A DNA stretch of 64,000 bases from positions 54,436,001 through 54,500,000 of the forward strand of contig JBITNC010000001.1 in NCBI GenBank assembly GCA_050084985.1. The letters are read 5' to 3'. Shown here one piece after another: positions 23,111-34,867 of the stretch (the first letter of the stretch is position 1; every line of letters starts with the position of its first letter). The position numbers and the translations under genes are program-made. The stretch is from Nageia nagi (Eukaryota > Pinophyta). The notes beneath the pieces are model-generated. The model made no database searches. It was not told the DNA's origin and was given only the letters and a program-made list of their open reading frames with translations.

Positions 23111-23710
23111 TATGGATCACATAAATAGGTCCTTTAGCACGATGTGTGCTATCACCAAATGGGATTCTATGTTGTTTTCCTACTATGCAAGAAAAAAAAA
23201 CATTAGTAGAAGTAAGATATGGAAGACCATGTACCATATCCTTCTTTTGTAAAGTGATTAGGTAGTTTGGCTTCATGTGTTCAAATCTACGATGCCAAAG
23301 AGTAGTGACATCCACAACATGAATATTGAGTGTCTGATTGTTGGAAGCTACAACATCAAGCAGAAATATTCTCCCAACTCCTCTTGCTTTTACTACAATT
23401 CAACAGCCTTTGGACTTGTCAAAAATGAAGCAAACCATTTCTCTGTTCATAGTATCAAACTCCACCTTTATATTTTTATTAAGCATTTGGCTAACTAACA
23501 AAAGGTTTTTTTTTGAGCTTTGGCACATACAAGACCTCTTTGAATTGATAGTTGTTCTTTCCAAGTCGACCATGAACATCACCCCTACCTTTAATATCAT
23601 GGGATGTATAATCACCCAATTGAACTTGACCAGGATTTGCATTATCGTCCAAGGAAGAAAACCAATCCTTTCAGCCAATCATATGCTTGGAAGCATAGGA
23701 ATCAATATAC
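23111..23710 (-). pseudogene. D protease and GAG-pre-integrase domain
   Basis: WYIDSYASKHM near 23690 is the copia aspartic-protease site with Gly replaced by Tyr. VQLGDYTSHDIKGRGDV and VLYVPKL follow near 23620-23540. The pre-integrase domain is readable in 23088-23315: LWHRRFEHMKPNYL, a GLPYL stretch, C-x-x-x-K-Q-H-R-I-P-F. Stops break the join between them. Confidence 0.82.
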
Positions 23711-23904
23711 CAAGTGGAAGAAGGGATCTCTTGATGAACAAAATCAAGATCACTAACATCTTCAGTCACTTGATCAACATCATTCAAAACATTGCCCTAT
23801 TATTTTCTTTGTTGTGGTCATCTTTGTTTCCACTCCCTCTGATTTTGAGAGTTTTTCCCTTTTTATTTTGGATTCTTATTTCTCGAAAAGCCTTGAGCAA
23901 AAGA

Positions 23905-24645
23905 ATTGTACTAACAATCCTACAATTCATGCCCTTTCTTATCACAAATCATGCAACTTTTTTGTTGATTATCATTTGATTGTGGAGGATTTTTGCCTTT
24001 ACCTTTTTGTTGGAAAGGTTTCTTGCCTCTTTGATTGGATACCATGGCTTGTTCATCTTCATGGAAGGTCACTTGAGAAGCTTCTTCTTGTTGCAACATA
24101 TTTACCAACTCTTCAAAGTTAGGTGTTTGCTTTAGGATGTTCAATGTTGTCACAAAGTTACGATATTTCTTTGGAAATGCTCTCAAGACGATGGGTAAAA
24201 GGAGCGTTTCTTCCACCTCTTCACCTAATTCCAATAGGGAGGCATGGAGTTTCGCAACTCTAAGAAGAAATGATTCAATTTGTTCACCATTTTTTAGTTT
24301 CAAGGTATGTAATTGTCCTTGCAAATGTAGAATCTGATTTTGACTCTTTGAGGCAAACACTTGTTGCAATTTCTTCCATGCTGCTATAATATCTTTGGAG
24401 TTTCGAACATGAGGTTGTACATCATTTGAAATTCCAAGAAGGATGATCATGCGAGCTTTCCTGCTTCTTTGATCAAACTTGTTTTGGTCATCACCGACTG
24501 TTGTTGGATGAGTTTCTTTTCCAGTTGTAATGTCCCACAATTCTTCGAACTCCAAGATAGTCTGAATTTTTCGTTTTCCAAGACGTATAGTTATTACCCT
24601 TCAAAACTTATGGATCAGGAAATAAAATTTTTGGGGTTGTTTGGG
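23905..24645 (-). pseudogene. D gag
   Basis: A 211-codon open stretch (23920-24555) covers a UBN2-type copia gag: LWDI at its start, a helical middle region (AWKKLQQVFASKSQNQILHL, LKLKNGEQIESFLLRV), LPIVLRAFPKKY, TLNILKQTPNFEELV and a basic, Gln-rich tail. It ends with a CMICDKKGHE zinc-knuckle start near 23930. Upstream of 24555, another frame still shows the NY-x-x-W start region near 24610, so the true start lay about 50 codons earlier and a shift separates them. Confidence 0.88.
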
Positions 24646-25805
24646 CCACGTTATCTACAATAAGATGCAGTCTTCAATCACCAATTTTGCAAAAAAATCA
24701 CTTTCTTTTTCGGAGTGTGCAAAAAATTTGAGTCTCCCCCTTTCAATTTTGCCTTCAAGATTCAATTTAACACCAAGGTATTTAATTCATCGAGATAGCT
24801 CAAATATATTAATACCTTCAATTTAAAAAAAAAAAATGCCAAAAATTTTAAGCAAATGTAAAAAATTTGATTTTTAAAGTGTGGTGGAGATGTTTAGAAC
24901 TTGGGATCTAACATATGCCAAACTTGGTTGTATGCAGATTGGCTGGGCACGTGCAGAGAAGCAATGGATGCTGCGCGTTATTTGTTTGCAGGTTGGCGAA
25001 GGAGTACGAAGGAGGCAGCGAGGGTGGCTGGACTGGGTATGGATCTGCTGGGAGGCTGCGTTTGGCAGCGTTGCACTCTGCTAGAGCAGACTGAAGTACT
25101 TTCTGGGCAGTTGCGTAGGGAGTTAGGCTGCAAGGGGCAGCGTTTGTTATTAAGATCCAATTTCTGCTACAGTCGGCAGCAGTAGTCGAAATAGTTTAAT
25201 TCACCTTTTCGGCGTGTAGCAAGAGGCTGTTGGATAGCAGAGTGGAGCAGCGCGAGGTATAGAGAAGTGCGTGAGGCAGGAACATAGGTTGGAAAAAGAC
25301 AATGAAGAAACGCAATGCAATTTTTGCTCTCTTCAAACACAGATACGCTATGTTCTACGCTGTTTAACAGGTGTGCGTGGAGGAGGGTGTGGACTACTGC
25401 ACACATATGAGAGGAGTGAGGACAAACTCTTCTACACATCGAGGATTGCCTAGTTTTACAGCAGAGTTGATCTGTTAGGCAAGAGACAGCGTGGGCCGTT
25501 CACAATGAAAGTTTTGCTTAATACAGAGACTTCGATACACACTACTCTCTCCTTCAATACTTGTGCACGTTTTGCTTTCCAGATTTCTCAATATTTCTCA
25601 CAGATTTCTCCCAAATAAACTCAGATTTTTGGTTTCACAGAGGTTGGGAGGGAGGGAGATCTTCTCCTCTCTTTCTCTAGATCTTGAACACAGAATGGTT
25701 GTTTCTCAATCTTCTTTGTACTTCATTTTCTCAACACAATCAACCCTAGGCTATGGAAAGCAACCATAGCTTCATTGGGAGATTGAGCAGAGAAGGAAAA
25801 CAATG
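24646..25805 (-). other. D leader with a GC-rich block
   Basis: This is the untranslated leader between the primer-binding site and gag. 24930-25470 is clearly richer in G and C than anything nearby ('ctgcgcgtt', 'ggaggcagcgagg', 'gctgcgtttggcagcg'), and short open frames occur there on both strands without similarity to a known protein. I treat them as chance frames. Confidence 0.6.
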
Positions 25806-25823
25806 CATTTGGCTCTAATACCA
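25806..25823 (-). promoter_or_regulatory. D primer-binding site
   Basis: On the minus strand the bases next to the LTR read TGGTATTAGAGCC, the initiator-Met tRNA complement with one C-to-T change. Confidence 0.85.
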
Positions 25824-26021
25824 TATTGGAGAGAAGCCAAAATTGATCCATTGTATTGATATGAGAGCAATTAAATGCATAGAGTAATCCCTAGTTACAT
25901 TCCCCTATAATAACTAACCAAACCCTAAATATTAAAGTGGGATAAAATAATAGTAAATAATGTATTATTTACATTACATTATTTAGATACCTAATGAGCT
26001 AATGTAATATTTATTCTAATA
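25824..26021 (-). repeat. D 5' LTR
   Basis: Same 200-bp unit as 20488-20692, with ends TATTGG and CTAATA on the plus strand. It is followed by GACAT. Confidence 0.88.
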
Positions 26022-27069
26022 GACATGTTGGATACCAGAGTGAAGGCGAGATTAAGGAGAAAGAAACAACCACGAAGGTGGTGAAAGACAAACAATCAAC
26101 ATTGGACAATTTTAGGAGAGGAGATCTCTCTAAACTAGGGAAAATTTAAGATGATTGTAGAAGATTGATGAACCAAGTGTTACTCATTCAAGGGAGAAAG
26201 TTTCTCCAACATATTGAAATAGGCAAGAAATGGGTGCCCAACAATTTTGGGATACAAGGTAATATTCAAGAAGAACATAAAACTATATAAAATAAATAGT
26301 AACATGATGTTGCCCAAACAAATTCAAATTTGTAAGTATAGATTCTAGATACCTGTATAAAAAACTCCTTCAATTTACCAATAAACTATTTTTTTGGTCT
26401 ATATTGAAAAAACATTTCTACTTAGGCTCTTGATGATTTACATGAATATAGTTTATTATTAATACTTGCTTTTTTTCTTATATTTAATGTGTTGATCTAA
26501 TTTGCATGTGATGTATGTGTAATATGTTTGGATGAGTGACAAAATATTATCTATTTTGTTGCCATTGTAATAATCAATTTTTTTAGTAGGTGGGACATCT
26601 ACAAGGTAATTACCCTGATTGTGGGGTTCAACCTAACTATTATCAAGCTTGTGATCAATATCCATAAGTCCTTTGGTCAAGTGATTCTAATTAAAAGGGA
26701 TATCTATTAATCATGTGAGGAGAGCCACATACCAACATGATATAGCCTATATATTTCATAACTATATGAATGATATATCAGATGATTATGCATATGATCT
26801 ACTTGTAAAATAAAAAATTCATAATGAAAATGTCTATATTTTGATAAAAGTCTTTGATCATTTTCTTAAGCAAACAAATAATTTAATCCAAAGAAATATG
26901 TCTTTGATGTTACCTCTATAAAAGTACTTAAATTCATCATATCGAGATGAGGTATAGAGGTTTACCTTGATAAAATCAATGGTGTAATTGAAATACCTTC
27001 TACGAACATCAAGGAACTATTCAACGTACCTACAAGAAAATATCCAATACATACATAGCTTTATCGAGC
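26022..27069. other. AT-rich stretch without recognised features
   Basis: No element termini or convincing frames. A short run around 26740-26960 on the plus strand weakly resembles the gypsy reverse transcriptase region after the YVDD box (a 'gatgattatgcatatgatctacttgtaaaa' type sequence, then a 'tttgatcattttcttaag' stretch), parallel to element C at 56850-57000. It may be a gypsy reverse transcriptase scrap. Confidence 0.35.
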
Positions 27070-27870
27070 AAATATCTGATAAATAGATTTTTTTTAGTAT
27101 AATAATGTCTTTTAATGTCCTTTAAATGCAATGGTTTGTAGGACCTATTAAAGTTTATATATATATATATATATTAATTAATTAATGATTATTTTTAATA
27201 TAATTAAGATGTGAAATAAAATTGTCAAACTTGTTTTGAATAAATATATGCCATTTATGTATTTAAATGGTTATTTCTACTATAATTAAGATGTGTAATA
27301 AAATAGTTAAGCCTATTTTGGTTATCTTAATTTAAGAGTACATGGATCAAGTAATAATTACAAATATCCTTATAGGTTTATCTAATATCATTGTAATGTG
27401 GGAAAATACAAAGAAAATATTTGTGGTATTTTGTTACTATGCTTACAAATTATTTTATCCTATGGTATTTTATATATTGCCCATCTACTAGTTTCACTAT
27501 ATAATGCATGTGAATTAGTTCTTAAGTTTACAATCATAAGATATTTTTTGAGATTGATAATCTTATGCGGATAGGATGGATGTTCAAGTTTTCGATTAAT
27601 GATGTTTTTAAACCAAGCTATTTTTCTTTCATTCTTGATATTATCATCATTCCAAAAAAATTGAATTACTTTATTTGAGATCTATAATTTTAATATGTCA
27701 CTATCTAAAGGGGTTATGCCATTATGTGTGTGCCAAAAATCATACCACTTATTAGAGTATTTAGCCATCATCTTTTAATACGTTGATGAATTAGACAAGT
27801 TTGTTGGGTGATTATAGACAATCTATGATGATCTAACTTTGTTACTTTATAATTGTATAATATATATCAC
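27070..27870. repeat. Dispersed repeat R2, copy 1
   Basis: It matches, in the same orientation, 38470-38630 followed by 40110-40680. Shared words include 'gtttgtagga(c/t)ct', 'ttattttatcctatg', 'atagatgga-tgttcaagtt/atgttt' and 'ggcaagtttgttgggt'. Copy 1 contains a (TA)n run at about 27155-27174. Nothing in it looks coding. Confidence 0.75.
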
Positions 27871-27939
27871 CTTAGAGATTCACTTTTAATAGGGATTAGG
27901 CATGTTGAAAACTAATGGATGATGGATGTGATTAATCAC

Positions 27940-29330
27940 TGCATGGATGTGAAGCACGCCGATGTAGCTAGAGAACATGGGTGAAGGTGTCAAGTCACCT
28001 TGCATCATTTGCGAGCTTAAATTTATAATTTGGAGTGTACCTGGGAAATCATATCCTAATATGGCTCATATGAATGAAAGGAGTGTGTTGGAAGCTTATC
28101 TAGGTAATGATACATGCTTTGGTAAGGATTGGACATTTGAAGGATGGAGAGCCTAGCTTTAAGCTTTAAGAACTTTGGTCTCGAGTCATTCATTATCAGT
28201 GACTGAGGAGAAATTTCTAGAGCATATGCAAAGCTCTTTATTGGTATTGGTAGAAGATAAGGTAGGAGGTTTTGAAGGGGAGAACAAAGACTTACATCCA
28301 AAACTGTTGAAGCTCTTGGTCAATAATGATGTTAAGAAGATGTTGAAAACACCAATTATTGGATTTTCTTAGACCTATTTACAGTAGGCTCATTCATGTT
28401 TTAGATCTCATTGGTGGTTTTGGCAAAGATTTCGGGTCTACCAAATGAAGGGTTGAAAATTTAGAGGGATAAGCATCCATAATAGATCAAATTGGATTTC
28501 TTCATGTTAAGTGAGAAGATAGGGTTGGAAAGGAAGTATATTTTGTAGGAGGGTTTACCTTATCCTTATTCAAAAGTTATAGGCACCATTATGAATTTTA
28601 TAATGTTAGATACCTAAATAAATTTGGTAAGAGGATATCACCTTGCCATTCTGAATCACATATGTTGGAATACAAGGGTTAATATCCCCATTTATTGTTT
28701 AAGAAAATGGAAAAGGTTGTTGAGGACTTCCGAAAAGGAAGGACCAAATTTACTTTGCACCAAGGATTATTCCTGGTGGTGGCTAGATATATGGCTAAGA
28801 AGCAGGGGTGGATGGGGGAGACAAATGATTCCATGGCATTTTTGGAGAAGGAGGACAAAGGTGATGCTAAGATGAGAACATCGAGAGGAAAATGTAAATG
28901 TAAGATGATGAAGGAGGTTGATTATAGAAGGTATAGATCACTGTGAAAATGCAAAGTGACTATGAAAGAGGAGTCAGATGACTATAAGGAAATCACTCCC
29001 CCATAATCCTTGATTGTAGGTCAAAGTTCACTGAAGAAAGTTCGTGTGAGCATGAATGTCTTGATGAAGGAGATAGGGGCTCTATGTAGAGCTCTTATGG
29101 CAAGTATTAATAGCATCATTGCCTAGGTAGATAAGCTACAACAATTTTTCTATGAGGAGTTGGATGTTCAAATTTCACATATGTTGTTTATGTTTATTTT
29201 GGCCCAGAAGGGTATAGGTTAAGTTTACACCTTTGGAAGGCCTATATTATGTAGGGAGGTTGTCGGATGGCATAGTAGGTATAGTAATATATTACTAGGA
29301 GTTTTTTTGTATCGATATAGATCTTTAATG
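27940..29330 (+). pseudogene. Unrecognised decayed coding region
   Basis: Between 27940 and 29330 the plus strand is G-richer than its surroundings and has long frame fragments that follow one another. Examples are an ALSFKNFGLESFI-like start near 28160, EKFLEHMQSSLLVLVEDKVGG at 28205-28265, LHPKLLKLLVNNDVKKMLKTPIIGF to 28371, FGKDFG at about 28420 and VYFVGGFTLSLFKSYRHHYEFYN at about 28530-28605. FKKMEKVVEDFRKGRTKFTLHQGLFLVVARYMAKKQGWMG at 28698-28815 is followed by a Lys/Glu-rich tail. I do not recognise the family. It could be a gag-like or plant-specific transposon protein. Confidence 0.5.
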
Positions 29331-29689
29331 TAGAAATCAAGGTGTGATTATAAATAACAGTATTGGTTCCCTCCAAAAACCACCTCTAATATATATATAT
29401 AAGGGAGTAGGCTAGCCTCCATGAGAATGATAAGGTATAATGTGTTATTTTTAATTTTGAAGTTATTAATAATGAATTATTTTTTAATTTTCTCAATTTT
29501 ACTCTATGTTAATTGAGAAATGCTCCTAGCCAAACTTCATAATCATAGAATATTACTGGAGTTACAATGCAAGAGAAAAGAGTTTTCTTTTTGTCCTAGT
29601 TCACAAGTTTCACATTTTTACACTTATTTTCCATATCATAAAATGTTTTTCATCTAGCAAAGATTTGATTCCTAACAATTTTATGAAAC

Positions 29690-29940
29690 ACCACTCATGG
29701 TTGATAATACTTATATAACCAAGTTAGCTAAGAATTTAGATTTCCATGACCAAACCAAATATGTCAATACAAAACACCATTTGATTCATCATCATGTGAA
29801 AGTTGATGATGTACAATTAAAGTATTTTCCTTCAGTAAAGAAACCAATGGACATCTTCACCAAAACACCTCATTGAGAGAAGTTAAAATTATTCAAGACC
29901 ATGCTCGAACTATCAATACCCACTACAAATCAAGGGGTAA
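29690..29940 (+). pseudogene. Copia RNase H C-terminal tail
   Basis: The frame ends with the typical copia RNase H tail: LAKNLDFHDQTKYVNTKHHLIHHHVK, then LKYFPSVKKPMDIFTKTP (about 29815-29870) and a LFKTMLELS-like stretch. It is not of family A, D or H type by eye. No upstream domains are attached. R1 copy 2 begins about 170 bp further on and may be part of the same element. Confidence 0.75.
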
Positions 29941-30106
29941 TGCAAATGCAATATTGTAGGGAATTGTAACAAACTACTAGTATAAAGTTCTATAACATAT
30001 TCCCAATGCATAATTATGTAACAATTCTTACATAAGTTCAGGTTTTAATTTTGATTTATTTATTTACCTTTCTATAATGTTCCAATTTAATATTTTGGCA
30101 ATAACA

Positions 30107-30197
30107 TCTCGCTCCCTTTTTAGTTGATAGTTAAAACTTTGTATATTCATAAAATTCAGCTCTCACTCTATTCCTAGTTGATTTCAAGAATCCAATA
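30107..30197. repeat. Dispersed repeat R1, copy 2, piece 1
   Basis: Matches 1-93 with about 10 differences. It is cut by insertion B directly after CAATA. Confidence 0.8.
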
Positions 30198-31987
30198 TGA
30201 CATCTTTACATCATTCCTATTTTAGACAAGTTTATTTATTAACTTTACATAAGGAATAAATACTTAAGCATAAACTAAATACTCAAGCATAAACATGCAT
30301 AACTTGAAGATATCCCATCAAATATACCATGTAACATTCTCATAAGTAAAAAGCATCATAACTTAAGTAATAAACATACATTATTCCCACTTAAGTATTA
30401 AGCATGCATTATTCCAACTTATGTACTAAGCATGCATTATTATTTTGACTCAAAATTTTTAAGTTCTAAGCATAAACTTAAAAATCTAAGTCCTTGAGCA
30501 TGCATTAAAAAATCAAGCATTAAGCAAAGAAATACATCATTAACTTAATAAGCATGCATCTTTTAACTTAAATTATAATTTAATTCCTTAAACATGCATT
30601 AAGTTAGAAAGAAAGGGGAAAAAATTAAGTCCTAAGCATGTAAAACATAAAGGTTTTTAAGTGATAACAAGTGTATTTTAATCATAAAGGATCAAAAGAT
30701 TTTAAGTAAAGAAATTCACAAAAATTCCCCCTTTTAACATTTAAAATAATTTACGCTCTTTCTTAGCAATTTTACCATAGAGGAAAAAGATTTTTCCTTT
30801 AATACTAAGAAAAATCCAAACTTAAAGAATTTTCTCTCCCCCTTAGAACATTTACCCTTTCATAAGTGTTAAAGAGAACACCCCCATTCAATTTAAAATT
30901 TGAAGTACTCCCCCCTTATCATTTAAAATAAAAAATTCTCTTCAAAACATAAAAGGAAATGATTATGATGGGACAACATAATAAATGTGAAACTTGAAGA
31001 TCACCCTCCCTACTGCAAGAAATTAAAAGCATAATGGAGACCCATACTTCACTCAATGCACATTTAATGCCATGATGGCCTAAAAAACATTGACTTGAAA
31101 GTAACCGCACAAAACCTTATTGACCAAGAAAAAAAATGCCTCTCAATTTAATCATAATGGTATTTTAATGACAAGATTAGTTGGTTAGAGATAGATAAGT
31201 GAGCTAGAGTGCCCACATAGGCAGATCAGGTAGGAAGAATGATGATGGTGGCTAGAGAACCAAAGTGCTTAGATTGGTTGATGAAGGCAAGTTGGAGGTC
31301 ATGATTAGTGTGATGAGAGGGAAGGGCAGAAGGGGATCACTTAGTGTGGAAGTAGTGTGTAATGAGAATCCCATTAAGGAGGTAGGTTCTAGGAAGGTTA
31401 CAATAGGGTGATGGGTTAATATGGGTGTATGATGAAAAAGCCATGATGGGGTTTAGAAGCACAAAGGGTCGCACTTTGCATGGGAGCATTGTAGAGGGCT
31501 GGGGAGAAAATTGGGTGATGGATGACCAAAAAGTGCCCATGCAGGCTAGCGAGCATAAGAGAGAGTGATGCCTCCATCCACCACTGATTCTAAATGGTAG
31601 GGCAAAGAGAATCTGGTCAAGTTGTGTGGCCCTATTTTGCAGGATATGCTTAGAAAAAAAACATGCTAAAAGGGCCAAATACACTAAAAGGGCCAGACAT
31701 GCTAAAAGGGCTAGGAGCAATGAGGAAGGACCCCCTCTCGATCACTTTCATTAGAAGGATAACAACTATGGTGGTTGCGGGTGGGAGCAGTTGTTACCAG
31801 GGGTGGTATGGAGTAGGCATAGGCTGCCTAGGTGATGGATGCCTTCCTTTTTTCATTACTTTGATTTTATTTGAAAACAAAAAAATGTTTTATTATTATT
31901 TAAAAAAAATTAAATCCCATAAAAGCTGTAAACATTTATATTTAAAGTTCCCTTAAAAAAGCTTCCTTTTAAGTCAACATTTTCACA

Positions 31988-31988
<1 letters not shown>

Positions 31989-32049
<61 letters not shown>

Positions 32050-32083
32050 TAAAAGTCCCCCTTATTATTATTATTATTATTAT
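31989..32083. repeat. Microsatellites (CA)27 and (TTA)7
   Basis: An uninterrupted CA dinucleotide run covers 31989-32042 and a TTA trinucleotide run covers about 32062-32083, both within the leader of B. A1 lacks an equivalent CA run, so it arose after the copies separated. Confidence 0.95.
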
Positions 32084-32536
32084 TTGACAAAAATGTTTAA
32101 AAATAAAGCCCCCTCATTAAAAAATCTCTTCATTTTAGAGTAAAAAATACTTATCACCTTAAAAAATTCCCTTTCATAAAATAAAGCCTCTTGCTTTTTT
32201 TTTTTTTATTCAACAACAAATATCATAAAAAATGTAATTTTTGTAAAATAACTTCTTTAATATTCAAAAATTATAGCAATATACTACATAATTTTGTAAA
32301 AAATTGCAACCAACATAAAGAAGTTAGTATAAACAAAAAATTACATCATTTGCTAGTTGTAAGCATATTCTAACACAAAAATATGTTAGTATCATAATGA
32401 ACTTAATAAAAAAATAGAGTAGGAGGTTATGCCTTCACTTGATTTTACCTCAAAAGAATGAAGGTGAACCTCCAAAGATGAAGAGTCTCCAAGTATGTGA
32501 GAAGAAGAGCTTCCAAGTAATGCTCTTATACCAAAT

Positions 32537-33038
32537 TGTAGGAACTAACACTAATAAGATAATTCCTAATCAACCAATATCACATGAAAACTCTCAATTC
32601 ACATCTAACTATCACACAAAGCAATCTCACAAAGATAACACAAGATGGAAGTGGTTCCTCCAACTAGGAGTACATCCACTAACTAGATCTTTACTTCAAT
32701 CATAAATGCAACTTTCTTACAATCCTCCTAATCTCAACTTCTACACTTCTATCCTATAGCATAACTTTACTCATCAAATTGGTGTGTAATCACAAAGAGG
32801 GAGCCTTCTATTTATAGACTAAAATTCCTCTTTGGATCACCTTTTTATCTAATGTACAAAAGCATGACATGCACATGTTTTTACCCAAGAGGCATGCTCA
32901 TGACATGGAGTGTAAGGTAAGTTACATTATCATATTCACTTAAATGCTTAAGGTATCAAATGATACTCTTAAGTATTAGTGTAATTACATAAAGGATTTA
33001 ATACAAACCTTTACAATAATGCATTATACATTCCAACA
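32537..33038 (-). repeat. LTR of B (family A)
   Basis: On the minus strand it runs from TGTTGGAATG at 33038 to TAGTTCCTACA at 32537. TATA box complement near 32812 and palindrome near 32945 are kept. Confidence 0.9.
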
Positions 33039-33425
33039 CAATATACTACCTTTGATATAACCCTTTATATATCAAAAAATGTCAAGATATATCATTCTTG
33101 AGATGTCTATCTTGGATATAGCAAATGGTTACATAGTTGAATTCTAATTAGTTTTATTTTATGATTTGAAATTGATTAAAAATTTCATTTATATATAAAA
33201 AATATTTATTAAAATTAATATAATCAAATTTGTCTTAAAATTTTAATAAAATCAAAACAGTTGATCAAATGTTAATGATTGGATAGATGATGTGACATTT
33301 TGACCCTCAACTTCTATTGTAGAAACATGTCTTGATGTCATGAAGCTGCTTTAAAAAACCAAACCTTTTATGGGAAAAAATTATTAATTATGTGATAATT
33401 TGGTTTCACTTCTATCAAGTGAAAA
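33039..33425. repeat. Dispersed repeat R1, copy 2, piece 2
   Basis: Continues the match to copy 1 (about 89-475) on the far side of B. It starts with the right CAATA copy and breaks off at about 33425. Confidence 0.8.
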
Positions 33426-34866
33426 TCTTTTATTTAATTTCGAAAGGTAAAAGTAATAGGTGGAGACCAACTGATCTATGGGATGGATAGCTTGTAGTAG
33501 GCTATCACCATAATGTGAAGAGCTTCCAATCTCCTTTTGTTATTATTCTATTATGAGTTGGGATTTATAAATCTCCACCTAAATGTTGAGCTTATTTCGG
33601 GACTCCACTACTAGCCTCCCAATGTGATAGTAGATTTTTACTCTCTTTGATACCTTGTCTGTATGAATAGATTTTCTAGAGTTAGGGTTTCAGAGAAGGT
33701 GCTATAATGCCTTTAGATTGGCATGGGCACTTCTCTAGCCTAGTGTTTATTCCTCATTCAAGGTAGATATAGATATCACCGATTTCATTTGGGTTGCCTG
33801 TAAAGCAAGTATACTCTTATTTTACTGCAGTGTAAGTTGACTCTCACATTGTTTTCACCTTACCTACACTCATAATTTTTTGGATTCTTGCTTTATTGTT
33901 TTTATTATTATTTTACGTAATTTTTTAATGTTTTTTAAGTTTGATTAGGTTTTAGCATAATATTGATAGAAATTAACCTAATCTATATGTGAAAATGGTA
34001 GAGGGTTGCAAATCCCTAGAACTAAACCAATAATTTCTATTAATATTTCAAAGGCATCTTTCTTTGTAATTAGTTGCACACTATGATGGGATGGATGTCG
34101 AAGGTCTGGTAACACTATTGACATAATTTTAAGTTAATCCCAGATGTCAGCAATTTTGTGAATGGAACCCTAAAGCAATCTTGATACAAAACATGATTAT
34201 GAAGTTCTAGTTCTAAAGACTAAGACTCTAGCTTTAGCTTGAGTAAGGATATATAAATCTATTTGATAGAAGTATGATGTCAATTAACTCTAGGGTTAAA
34301 TTGCACTTAATTACAAGCAGTGTATTTATGGTTATGCTAAGCTAATTATCCTCATGTTATATGTGAATAAAATTTAGATAATTGATGACAACAATAATGC
34401 CTTCTTAATGTTTTTAGATTTTATTGGTCTATAGGATCTATCCAAATTTGTTGAAAGATTTTAAACTAGCTATCGCAACCTTGTGCGATGGGTACATCAT
34501 AGGAATTTTATGCAAAAAATTATTTTGCTCTTCCTTAGTTAAATGATCCTAATAAACATTCTTAGTTTCTATTAGTACCAAGATTAACATAAATTATTTT
34601 CTTATTAAAAAATGTTAAATTTTCTTGAAGTTATAAAGGAATAAAAGTGTTGCTATATGTTTAATTCAAAATTTTCATCTCCAATAAAAACAAGTAATAA
34701 TGTTCAAACAAATGTTACCTCTTTTTATGATAAAAAAAAGATATCATTTCTAACACCAATGAAGTTAAGTAATATTTCATAATATATGAAAAACATTAAC
34801 TTTATCTATTTATTTAAAATTCAAATTAAAAATGCTATTTGTATAATATATAATTTTTTAATGAAA
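33426..34866. other. AT-rich stretch without recognised genes
   Basis: No recognisable domain, terminus or repeat. It lies directly 3' of the Helitron Rep remnant (minus strand), so part of it may be Helitron sequence, but I could not identify a CTRR end with hairpin. Confidence 0.4.
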
Positions 34867-34867
34867 T

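Larger units (their letters stand above)
20488..26021 (-). mobile_element. D: near-complete minus-strand copia element with TA...TA LTR termini
   Basis: Two LTRs of about 200 bp (20488-20692 and 25824-26021) bound a 5.5-kb element. Its minus-strand order is PBS, leader, gag, protease, pre-integrase, integrase, reverse transcriptase, RNase H, polypurine tract. The flanks are GGCAT (20483-20487) and GACAT (26022-26026), a target-site duplication with one mismatch. All domains are present, but each carries stops or shifts. The LTR ends read TATTAG...CCAATA on the element strand at all four termini rather than TG...CA. Confidence 0.9.
30198..33038 (-). mobile_element. B: family A half-element (5' LTR plus leader) with perfect target-site duplication
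   Basis: On the minus strand it begins with a complete family A LTR (32537-33038), then a primer-binding site (TGGTATAAGAGC, one change) and about 2.3 kb of leader matching A1 6237-8370. It then stops abruptly at 30198 with no gag, pol or 3' LTR. Both ends are flanked by CAATA (30193-30197 and 33039-33043). Removing the insert restores continuous R1 sequence as in copy 1 (ccaatatac). The free end reads TG on the plus strand, so the whole is bounded by TG...CA. Confidence 0.88.

Noticed and set aside
23338-24122. Plus-strand frames of 213 and 102 codons
   Set aside because: Antisense shadows of D protease and gag, with low-complexity hydrophobic composition.
24901-25453. Several overlapping open frames on both strands in the GC-rich leader of D
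   Set aside because: High GC lengthens chance frames. They overlap in conflicting frames and show no known motif.
31337-31956. Open frames of 127 and 97 codons on opposite strands
   Set aside because: They lie inside the non-coding leader of half-element B and contain simple repeats (LLALLACLALL-type, LKGP-type).
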